19,673 nt of DNA from Ettlia oleoabundans (taxonomy: Eukaryota > Chlorophyta > Chlorophyceae > Chlamydomonadales), in assembly GCA_019693395.1 (NCBI GenBank), contig JAAMXP010004444.1:1911-21583 (forward strand). Direction: 5' to 3'. This document shows positions 1 through 8,226 of this stretch, piece by piece. A model generated the notes under the pieces. That model saw only the letters and a program-made list of their open reading frames with translations. It was not told the origin of the DNA and did not search any database. The first letter of the stretch is position 1, and each line of letters opens with the position of its first letter. A program made the position numbers and the translations under genes.

Positions 1-279
1 GCCAAGCGCCACAAGCAGCAAGGTGAGCCACCTCCACTGCCTTGCCCTTCCATGTGTCCTCGCCCTTTGGACACCCGAGACTGACCCTGTCACAACTTAT
101 GTACCCAGGGTGTTCTGTGCATGCAACCGGGCTGCGGCGATTGCCCCGTTGGCAACTCAGCCGGGCTTGGCGGAAAACGCCATGCTTCCAAGGGCATACT
201 GGGAAACATACTGGGAAAAGGGTGGGACTCTTATCAAAGAAGAAGCGAGGGAGCGCATGCGTGTGATATGGGAGCTTGC

Positions 280-1182
280 CTGGCCAAAGGTGCCCTCCCC
301 AAACTTGCGCATGATCTTAAAGCGGGGCGCCAGGTTCTCGCCAATCTCAAACTGGTAATGCCCGTTCTCATCATCCTCCCTGCAACAAAAAAGCTCAAGT
401 TAGTGCCTGCAAATGTGTCTGCAAACGCAATGGCAATGTAAGAAGCAACAGAATTGTAGTGTGAACCTGGTAGCTACCAAAGCACAGCATTGGCATGGTC
501 CATGACGCAAGCGTCGGCGCCAGCATCATGCCACATGGGTTAAGGCGAATGGCACTGATGTTCTGTGTGGCTCCCTAAGCCGCATAATGGAGCTTGCTAG
601 GCTATGGCAAGTCTATCGACAGTCAAACAATTGCTGGCCTCACCTGAAGGGCGGTGATGGGCGGTCAAAGTTGCGTCGCAGTTCGTATGCGGGCATGGCT
701 GCAGGGATGCCGGCACGCATGATACGCCGCCGCTTGGCGGGCGGTTGCGCCGCGGCTCCATTGTCCGCCACCGCAGCAGGTTGCCGCGCTGATTGATCCA
801 CCTGCACCTGCTGCCGGCTCTGCTGCGCCTGCCGCCCGTGCACGGTGGAAGGAGCCGCGGCTTGCGGGCCTGCTGCTGTGGTGGGTGCATCTGCCGACCC
901 TCCTTGCGGTCCTCCACAGGAGTCTGTTCTATCCAGTTGTTGGCTGCTGCCTACTGCGCTGTCTGTCCTGGCTGCCGCCTCTGCCGCCAACAGCCGCTTC
1001 TGGGCGCTGCGCAGGTGCATAGAGGTCCCACACGCGGGCTGCTGCTGTTGCTGCTGTGGTGCGTCCACTAGTGCCTGCCGTTGCCGCTTGCCAGGCCTGC
1101 CGTTACTGCCTAGCAATGCGTTTGATGCTGTGAGCGACGCTCCAGCCACGTCCTCATCGCCTTGCTGCATGCCTATCGGCAT
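280..1182 (-). CDS. LAMMER/CLK-family (plant AFC-type) dual-specificity kinase, 5' part only
   Basis: Exons on the minus strand are 1182-644 and 379-280; the rest lies beyond base 1. Joining them (donor AG|GTGAGG, acceptor TTGCAG) keeps frame and gives 213 residues. Exon 1 encodes a low-complexity N-terminus: a six-Gln run at residues 43-48, many Ala/Gln, and a basic KRRR patch at 150-153 that could be a nuclear localisation signal. Exon 2 encodes the start of the kinase domain: GENLAPRFKI followed by the Gly-rich ATP loop GEGTFGQ (residues 207-213). The block NGHY-x(4)-GENL before the loop is characteristic of LAMMER kinases, which in plants and animals phosphorylate SR splicing factors in the nucleus. 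Catalytic HRD, DFG and the LAMMER motif itself are not in the window. The intron after Gln213 starts with GC (CAG|GCAAGC). The start Met at 1182 follows an in-frame TAG; an upstream coding exon cannot be excluded. Family call is confident, N-terminus less so. Confidence 0.88.
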
Positions 1183-1743
1183 CCACTATGGTGCTCGGAC
1201 CGTGATGCAAGCGCCGCTGCCTGCAATAAAGTGAGGGATGGGCCGAGGTTAACACTGCCAACGGGCGGGAGTTGGCGGGAGCTGGTGCGCATTGCCCAGG
1301 GCAGCCGCCGTGTTTCCGGCTTGCTGCGGAGCTTTCACGCGGAACGACGACCTCTATTGCGCAGCGCAGGCCCACGCGCTCATCCAGGGATGTTAACTCG
1401 CCGGGCAATCGTCCAACCCACCCGTCGCGCCTCCTGCTGCGATAAAATCTGCGACTTGCTCGGTTCGCCAACAACTCCCTGGGAGAACAACACGCAAGGA
1501 AAAGGAGCAACCGCCCATGCCCAACCCACCTGCCGCCCGGCGCGAGTCAGCTGGGACCGACGATCGTGTTCCACAGGTTTGCTCGTAACCAAGGAGCAGG
1601 TCTGCAGCGCCTAAAGCTTCCAAGTTGGCAACACCGACACTGCCTAACTTTGCAATGAAGCGCTGGACAGGGACGGCAAGTTTCTAGCAGTCAAATCAAG
1701 GGTGTGCAAGGATTTCTGACTTAAGACTCTGCCCGCTCATGAG

Positions 1744-1775
1744 CCCGCCAGCAAGTGTGAGCTGGCGCTGGCGGG
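1744..1775. repeat. Inverted repeat, 9-bp arms
   Basis: CCCGCCAGC (1744-1752) is perfectly complementary to GCTGGCGGG (1767-1775), leaving a 14-base spacer that itself contains a second GCTGGC (1761-1766) able to pair with the same arm. It lies in the intergenic region; no function is evident. Confidence 0.5.
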
Positions 1776-2431
1776 GAGGCGCCGTGGTGAACCCGCCCCG
1801 CCTGTTGCCCAGACATCCCTAAGGGCCGGTGGTCATTACCGCTTCCTGGGTCTTGCTGGCAAAGTGGTTCACTCACCCTGGGGCAGCTTTGCCTTTACAG
1901 GCCTACTAAACCCAAGTTATGTTAGCCCTCTGCTGCGGCTTGTGGTGGGATAAACATGTCTTTTTGCCGCCACACTAGAAGTTCAGTTCATGTTGAAGAG
2001 CCTGCAGGTTAGGCAGGCTGCGTCTCTTGCTATTTTTGCAGTGTAATGACGTTGCCAGCAGGAGCGCAGCCAGCCATTCAATCCTATGTTTCAGTGGGGC
2101 CCCTGCTGCTTTTGGGAGATCTGGTACAGTGGTGGTCTGGTATTACTATGAAAGGGTTCAAGCTTGCAGTTCATGCCACCCTGTGCCAACAGGGGCTACA
2201 CTACTAATGCACACACGGCCGTGCAGGGCTGAACAGCCTGCCGCCAACAGTTTCCCTGGTTGAGGTAGGCGTTGCGATACAAGCCTTGCACTAAGTGTTT
2301 GCTGCAGCAACCCTTTCCTTCCCCACGTATCTCAACCTCCCGGAATCTACCCAGATTCGCAAAACACACCAAGCTGGAGGTTATGCGCCTGGCAGCACAC
2401 GAATGACTGAGCAGGCTAGGACGCTTGCTGC

Positions 2432-2436
2432 TTACA
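2432..2436 (-). terminator. Candidate TGTAA polyadenylation signal of the membrane-protein gene
   Basis: TTACA on the plus strand reads TGTAA on the minus strand, the usual green-algal poly(A) motif. It lies 275 nt past the stop codon at 2711, which would be a moderately long 3' UTR. A five-base motif can occur by chance, so this is only a candidate. Confidence 0.4.
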
Positions 2437-2710
2437 ATGTGCACCAAGCAGGCAAGATAAGCAGGGATAAAACACAACAGCGGCAACAAATACAGGCAGG
2501 AAGAACCAAACAACCAACTCGAGGGATTTGTATCATGCAAGGCAGAGCTAGCGGGGCAGTACATGTCACGGCCCACAATGCTGACAGTAAATGCTGGGCA
2601 AGAAATGCCATGAGGGAGGGCAGTTTAGGGCTCAAAAATATGGCAGCCTACCCGGCAGCCTAAGGTGTCGACATCATAAGCCTCGGCTGTCGCTGCCAAC
2701 GGGGCATGGC

Positions 2711-5653
2711 TCAAGGTGCGATGGGAGCCACTGCTACGGGCAGCTGCAGCTCAGGCTCCGAGCTTCTTGAAGCAACTGCTCGTGCCGGGATTGCGCCACC
2801 AGAATGGGTAGCATCCCCGTCCCCTGGCGGAGCGGGGCTACTGCTGCTCGACGCGCCCGGCGTCCCGCTGCCACCCGCTGGCGATGCCGCAGCGGCCGCG
2901 GCAGCAGCCCGCGCTTCTGCTTCTTCAGAATCACCCGCAGGGGTGGGCGCACGCTGGTCTGTCCGGAACTGGGGCGTGGCCGGCGCTGCGGGCGGTGGCG
3001 CAACTGCGCCTGGCGCCGCTACAGCAGCATTGGGCACGGCTGGCGCGTCCGGACCGGCCGCTGCGTTTCTACGGGCAGGACGCTCAGGTAGGCGGGGGCC
3101 GCCCACCACCCGCCGCTGCTGTGGTGCTGGGATGGGGGGCTCAGCTGCTTCGGGGGCCCCTGCCTGCACTGCTGCATCCAAGCGATGGGGTGCTGGAGCT
3201 GCAGCCATCCCCCCCGCATCCGCCGCCTCCCCAGGCTGCTCAGCAATGGGTGCAGCCGCTGCAGCTTCTAGTGCTGCTGCCAGCGGCTCTGCCGGGCCGT
3301 CGGCAGCCGGCTGGCCACCTGCCCGAGCCGCCCCATCATCCATATCTCCCGCCGCGGGCGCGGCGGCAGCTGCTGCCGCCATGGCCGCCGCAGCATCAGG
3401 ATGTAACTGCTGCCCAACCAACATGATGCCGCCCCCAGGTGCCTGCTGTAGCAGCCGCTGCTGGTCCATGCCGCCGTCAGGCACCGCTGGAAGCGCCGGT
3501 GCTGCTGCGTCGCCAGCTGTACCACCGGCTGGGCCGGGTGGTGGGGGCGGGAGGCCGGTCGGCACAAGGCGGTTCATAAGAGCAAACATGTAGCTGTTTG
3601 TCATAAAGATTGCTGCTGTGGAGGCCGCCCACATGGCAAAGCCGCGTGCCCGAGGACTGGCAGAGCCCACTCCGTGGCCTGCGTACAGAGATGGAGCGGT
3701 GCAACAATTAATGGGAAAACATATTTGAGCAGTTGGCATTGTGGTAAGGCATCGAGGTGAAGTGTCTCATGGCATCCTTGCAACAAACATGGTACGCCAG
3801 CAGCTGCCACAGCGGGCAGCATGTGCATGTTCATTAGCCAGGCAGCGGCAGCCACATCGCACCCAAGGCTCCCGCTCCCAGCACCACGACAGCACGCACG
3901 GCGTGCAGTCCACAGCGCAGCGTTAGGCGCCGCACGCGCTGCTGCCAGCTGCCGGTAGCCTTCAGCAGCAGTGAATAGGCTTCCAGCACACAGGAAACCA
4001 GGAAGTCCGCTGCAAAGGATTGACAGGCAAGACGCAAACTGGTAGATCGGTAGCAGTATGCAGTGAGCAGAGAACAGGAGGGGAAGACGAGATCGGCCCC
4101 GCACGAAGCACAACACAGCATGCACACGGCATACATGGCGGTGGAGCAACTCGTGCTGTGCAGGCTGCCACACAATGCAGCGCGTAATAAACAGCGTGTA
4201 TGACGCAGCACAGCGCAGAACAGCACAGCACAGCGCAGTGCAGCATGACTCACCCGTCCACCATGTGGCCTCAGAGAAGGCTGCAGTCCTGGCAACCCGA
4301 TGCACACGCATATACCAGTCCAGCCTGCCTTTGCGCACAGCAGACTGCCGCAGATCTGCATTACAGCAAGCACACAAGGGAGTCAGTGAAGGCCTGCAGG
4401 CGGCCAGCTAGCGATGATGATGCGGTCGGGAGCCTCCTGCCTGCCTCCTAAAGCCCCGCGCCACCCAAACAGCCCACCTTACCCAGCATACATCTACCGG
4501 AAGGCGTCCAGCCACGAACCAACCAACACAGCCTTGCACCGTCCAATGACTCACCCTTGATTAGCTTCATGGCCAACTGTGGCCGCAGCGCTTCCACCGC
4601 CTTTGCATCCAACGCGGCGCGAGTAGTCTGCACCGCCAGATCCACACATGCATTGTACGAGCCGCGCACGCAGGCTGTCTGCAGCTCCTCCACTGTTATC
4701 ATGGACATCTCAGGCTCCCGCCCCTGCAGCCGACAAAAAGGCCAAGGCGAATGCATCGCGCTGTCGGTATGGCACAGCTAGCTGGTGGTGGTGTCATCAT
4801 GGCCCAACTCGCCATGATGGCGCCTCCAGCAAGCGAGTGTTTCACCAGTGCTTGGGCATCAATTGTGCGGACTAGCGGCATGGTAACCCTGACGCGTTAC
4901 AAGCCGAGATCCCACCTCTGCCTCTGCCTTCTCCTCCTCCTCTAGAGCCGCCAACAGCCATCTGTTGACAGCGATGAGCACGGCCAATCCCACGCTGCAT
5001 TGCATAACAGACCACAGCGGCAAGCACATCTCAAGGCTGCACAGGCAGGTGGCTCGATTTGCTGGCAGCCATCGAACCAATGAACATTCATCATCGACGC
5101 GCATTGGCCTGCTGCACAGCTTAGACGGTAGAACCGCGCTAAATGACACAGTGAGATGCTTTTCCCGTGCCGCTAGAGGCTGGGCAGGTGGCAGGCATAG
5201 TGCGGCAGCGGGCAGGGCAACACTGGAGGCAGCGGCTAGACCTCACTTGCGACCGAAGGTGAGAGCGATATGGCTGGGAGCGCCAAGCCTGGCAATAGCT
5301 GCTAAGCCCACAGGGCGCTTGGCCTTATAACTTGCCAACGCCTGCTGTTCGGTGGTCCCATACAGGCTCTGCAATGAAGTTGCAGACGAGATGCTGCTTG
5401 GGAGCTGCGCGCGGACTGGGCGGCCGGCCTGGGTGGGAGAGGCAGAGCTTCGGGCTTTGCGTCACCCTGTTGCTGCGCACACCTGGAAGGTCTCCTCGTC
5501 ATAGACCGGCCTGTACACATAGCAACGCGCCGGGTTGCTGCTGCTGAGCGAGAGGTCGGCCGCCAACCCAGCAAAGACGGACCCCACGATGGCTTTGCTG
5601 GGCCCGTTTAGCAGCTTCAAAGTCAATGCCATGTCTGTTACCGCTGCTAACAT
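2711..5653 (-). CDS. Unrecognised multi-pass membrane protein with Ala/Pro-rich C-terminal tail
   Basis: Seven exons join in frame: 5653-5483, 5368-5247, 5036-4916, 4723-4555, 4355-4254, 4009-3863, 3678-2711 (600 codons, 599 aa). All introns are GT-AG with phases that match. I do not recognise the family. Hydrophobic segments lie at about residues 106-128 (after CLPLW, followed by the acidic run LEEEEKAEAE), 260-277 and 291-312; residues 20-35 are weakly hydrophobic. Between the first two is a soluble, probably helical part (about 139-250), rich in Ala, Arg and Leu. From about 318 to 599 the protein is low complexity: Pro run, Ala runs, Ser run, few aromatics, probably disordered. The start could also be at 5719 (22 residues longer) or at 5632 (inner Met). 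No clear signal or transit peptide is visible. It is divergent from PSB28 with 316 bp between start codons. The ordered half, at least, is very likely a real gene because seven exons agree in phase. Confidence 0.74.
4205..4245 (-). repeat. Degenerate CAGCA/GCTGT pentanucleotide repeat in intron 5 of the membrane-protein gene
   Basis: The plus strand shows CAGCA, CAGCG, CAGAA, CAGCA, CAGCA, CAGCG, CAGTG and CAGCA in 5-base steps. In the transcript this is a GCUGU-type repeat starting about 10 nt after the intron donor at 4253. A very similar block occurs in an intron of the TBC gene (15281-15326). Confidence 0.75.
4795..4819. repeat. Inverted repeat in intron 3 of the membrane-protein gene
   Basis: CATCATGGC (4795-4803) and GCCATGATG (4811-4819) are perfect complements with a 7-base spacer. 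They lie within the intron 4724-4915 and could form a hairpin in the pre-mRNA. Confidence 0.55.
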
Positions 5654-5969
5654 GAGGCGACAACACCGCCAGCGCCGGCTGGAGGGTTCCCGCTGTTGGG
5701 CCCTTCGCACCCAAGGCACAACGGACCTACAGTGTTTCTTTACAACGAGCTGCAGGTCTTCAGTTTAAAGGATCAGGCGCACACATGATGAGCGTGCTGC
5801 CTGCTGTGCCTCTTTGCTCCCTCTGCCATTGAAATTCCATCGGTTGCAGCGGTGAACAATCTATATCAATACATTTGTCTCACCACCACCTGCTACCGCT
5901 TGCTCCAGCTTTGCCGCTGTCCAGTTGCGCCAGTCCAGCTTCCTCCGCGTCCCCGTCAGGCACAAAACA
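5654..5969. promoter_or_regulatory. Shared divergent promoter region, membrane-protein gene / PSB28
   Basis: Only 316 bp separate the two start codons, so both 5' UTRs and both promoters must sit here. A TATA-like TATATCAATA occurs at 5861-5870, about 100 nt before the PSB28 start. No other element is recognisable by eye. Confidence 0.5.
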
Positions 5970-7840
5970 ATGCACATTGCAGCAGGTAAAGCGAGCTATG
6001 TGGTGCGGGTGCCTGGTGCCACCGCCCAGCTGCTGCTGCTTGGAGGGCCGCATAGCTGCTCTAGCCGCGGCCCAGCCACACTGATTGAACCATCAACAAC
6101 TTCCGTCTCACCTTGCTGGGTTTCCCGACGCTGCAGCGCCCAAGGCCACCTTGCCGTTCACGCGCGCCCGGCCCGGCATGCGCGGAGCAGCAGTGCGCAG
6201 CTTGCGGCCGCAGGTCACTTGCATGGCCAGCAGCATGCAGTTCATCAAGGGCATTGAGGAGCCCACCATTCCAGATGTGAAGCTCACCCGCAGCAGGGAT
6301 GGCTCCAGCGGCACAGGTGCGTGGCAGCGGCAGGAGGCAGCTGTTTGCCGCTGCCGTGGCGGGGTCATGCAGCTGTGTGACAGCATCTGATTGCTGACGC
6401 TGCATTTTGTGCAGCCCAGAGCATGCAGGCATCCAGGACTCCTTGTTCTTGGCCTCATCTTATGGCCTGCTTGCTTCTTACCCTAACCCCCTGCATCCAA
6501 GTCCCTGACATGGTCCCTGTTCGCTGCATGGCCCCGTTCTTCCCACCCCACCAGCGGCCCTCCCTTTCTTCCCACCCCACCAGCAGCCCTCCCAGTCTTC
6601 TTTGCGTGTTATGTCATGCTTGACCTGTTTCCGAGCATTTTTGCTGACACACTGCAACGCCCTTCTCTCGCCAGTCTAGCTCACATGCCTCTCTTCGTAT
6701 CTCACATATTCCATCCCTGCAGCCACCTTCGTGTTCCAAAACCCCGCCATCTTTGAAGCTAGCAGTGAGCTTGGCGACATCACGGGACTCTACATGATTG
6801 ATGATGAGGGCACCATCCAGGTGGGTGCCACACCTGTTTTAATAAAACGTCATTACGTGGGTGCTATTTTTTGTGGTGGTGTACAATTCCGTCCCTGCAG
6901 GTGGGTGCTTTTTGCTGCGGGCAACTAGCCATCCAGCTGGTGTTGGGTGCTGGTGAAGCAAGCATGTTGATGTAGTTTTTTGCGCCCCAATCTAAATTGG
7001 CGACACCAGGACCATAGCTGCATATCAGCATATGCTTGCTACTATACATGACTTTGGCGACTGATTGGCCACTTGCTTCTGCCGCCTGCACCCCTTGCAG
7101 ACTGTGGATGTGCAGGCCAAATTTGTGAACGGCAAGCCAGAAAAAATTGAGTGCAAATATGTGATGCGCAGGTGGGGCGTGGTGGCGTGCGCTGTTCTCA
7201 AAAAATGCGATTGTATGTTATGTTCACGAACATTGGCAGCCGGTGTGCATGGTTACAGGTAAAGGGCAGGCGCCAGCATAACGATTCTTCCAGGTTCATA
7301 TTAACGGGCTTTCCAAGATGCGTGTGCTGCCCTGCCCTTCGCCCCTCCTGTCCCGCATACTGTTTTTCACATTGCATGGCTGTTGTTGCACGCTTGAAAT
7401 GCTGACTTAGTTTCTTCCTGTGCTGCTTTCGTGCCTTCTGTTGCAGCTCGTTCGAGTGGGACAGGTGCGTACATCCGCTGTGTTGTTTTGCTGGCTGGTC
7501 ACCTGTATGACTGCGACACGCTTTGGGAGATGCGCATGTGATGGCTCATGCATGTGCGCATGCATTATATATACTTTACACTGTGCTCAAGTTTTGGTTG
7601 TTCCTGCATGCAGGTTCATGCGGTGAGATCGCAGGGACAACATGCGTGACTGCGCTGACCTGGCTGCTGCATAATGGTGGTTGCTGACGAAGGGGTGGTT
7701 GCCTGAAGCGAACATGGCTATGGCTGGTTCTCTGATGGGTATATTCATGTTGGCTCTATGATCAGATGATCCGTTGTTGATGCAGGTTCATGGAGAGGTA
7801 TGCGGAGGACAAGGGCCTTGGCTTCCAGAAGAGCAACTGA
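5970..7840 (+). CDS. PSB28: Photosystem II assembly protein Psb28, plastid-targeted
   Basis: Seven exons join in frame: 5970-5985, 6137-6316, 6723-6820, 7101-7171, 7447-7464, 7614-7622, 7786-7840 (148 aa). Residues 39-148 cover the whole cyanobacterial-type Psb28 (about 110 aa): KGIEEPTIPDVKLTRSRDG, the ITGLYMIDDEG strand, AKFVNGKPEKIE, and the C-terminal [20 protein letters not shown]. In cyanobacteria Psb28 binds CP47 on the cytoplasmic side of PSII assembly intermediates; in algae the equivalent site is the stroma. Residues 1-34 are rich in Arg, Ala and Thr with no acidic residue, as expected for a plastid transit peptide (cleavage probably near Cys34-Met35). The 16-nt first coding exon is the least certain part: it was chosen because AAAACAATG is a reasonable start context, GCAG|GTAAAG a good donor, and the phase fits. 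The 18-nt and 9-nt exons are required to restore the conserved C-terminus. Identification is certain. Confidence 0.96.
6538..6595 (+). repeat. Two copies of a 29-bp pyrimidine-rich tandem repeat in PSB28 intron 2
   Basis: The block starting TCTTCCCACCCCACCAGC begins at 6538 and again at 6567 with one mismatch in the shared core and a variable end. It lies inside the intron 6317-6722. Confidence 0.75.
7447..7464 (+). other. PSB28: 18-nt microexon of PSB28
   Basis: Flanked by TTGCAG and GTGCGT. It completes Ser122 and encodes SFEWD (123-127, preceded by the split Ser) plus two bases of Arg128. Both flanking introns are phase 2. The encoded residues match the conserved Psb28 C-terminal region, so the exon is supported by protein conservation. 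Confidence 0.92.
7614..7622 (+). other. PSB28: 9-nt microexon of PSB28
   Basis: GTTCATGCG is flanked by TGCATGCAG and GTGAGA. It finishes Arg128, encodes Phe-Met and gives two bases of Arg131. Without it the conserved RFMRFMERY would read RFMERY. Both flanking introns (149 and 163 bp) are phase 2, so skipping would remove exactly three residues without a frameshift. Confidence 0.88.
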
Positions 7841-8226
7841 GATGCCCACATTTGGTCGAGCCTGCACTGCGATTTGAAAACAACGCATCCAATTCCATTC
7901 TTTGCGGCACTATTACTCATTATGCTGCTCTTTTTTTCACTGATTGAAACATTGTTTTTGTAGATACCCGTCCGTTCCGTGGAATGTAATTTTCTTCACC
8001 CTGCCAGCAACCGTTGTCAATGTCACCCGTCACGCTGCGCATGTGCTTTGCTGCCTGCCGTGCAAGTTCGCCCTCAACAGCGGCTGAAGTCATGTTTGCA
8101 CATGCCCTCCATAAGCAACATTGATCGTCGTCGCGCCCAACACTCAACTCAGGCCGGATGACGCTTGTGCGAGTGGCTCGCGGTCAGGGATGCTGACGAG
8201 AAGCCTCCCGAGGCGCAGCTGCAGCA
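7841..8226 (+). other. Intergenic: PSB28 3' UTR and SGNH-gene promoter
   Basis: The 386 bp between two tandem plus-strand genes hold the PSB28 3' UTR with its TGTAA motif (7985-7989) and then the upstream region of the next gene. No further gene is evident. Confidence 0.6.
7985..7989 (+). terminator. TGTAA polyadenylation signal of PSB28
   Basis: TGTAA lies 145 nt past the PSB28 stop, a typical position for the green-algal poly(A) signal. Confidence 0.65.

Larger units (their letters stand above)
1183..2710. other. Intergenic region, no supported gene
   Basis: About 1.5 kb between the kinase start and the stop of the next minus-strand gene. It should hold the kinase promoter and 5' UTR on the low side and the 3' UTR of the membrane-protein gene on the high side. 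Short open frames occur on both strands, but none has recognisable protein motifs or matching splice phases. The only structures I can point to are a GC-rich inverted repeat at 1744-1775 and a candidate polyadenylation motif at 2432-2436. Confidence 0.6.

Noticed and set aside
1..270. Possible third kinase exon near the left edge
   Set aside because: The residues expected after GTFGQ (a Val-x-Glu-Cys-Trp-Asp type block) are not found in any minus-strand frame of 1-279, so this part is taken as intron with the next exon outside the window.
1154..1510. 118-residue minus-strand open frame upstream of the kinase
   Set aside because: Considered as a 5' kinase exon. Its frame differs from that of exon 1, no donor/acceptor pair joined them convincingly, and it has no recognisable motif.
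2706..3593. 295-residue plus-strand open frame
   Set aside because: It lies opposite the Ala/Pro-rich tail of the membrane protein. GC-rich GCN repeats are open in several frames, and the protein is nearly all Ala/Gly/Ser. It has no family motif.
4859..5149. 96-residue minus-strand open frame read as a separate gene
   Set aside because: Only 4916-5036 of it is the coding exon, read in that same frame; the rest runs into the flanking introns across clear splice sites.
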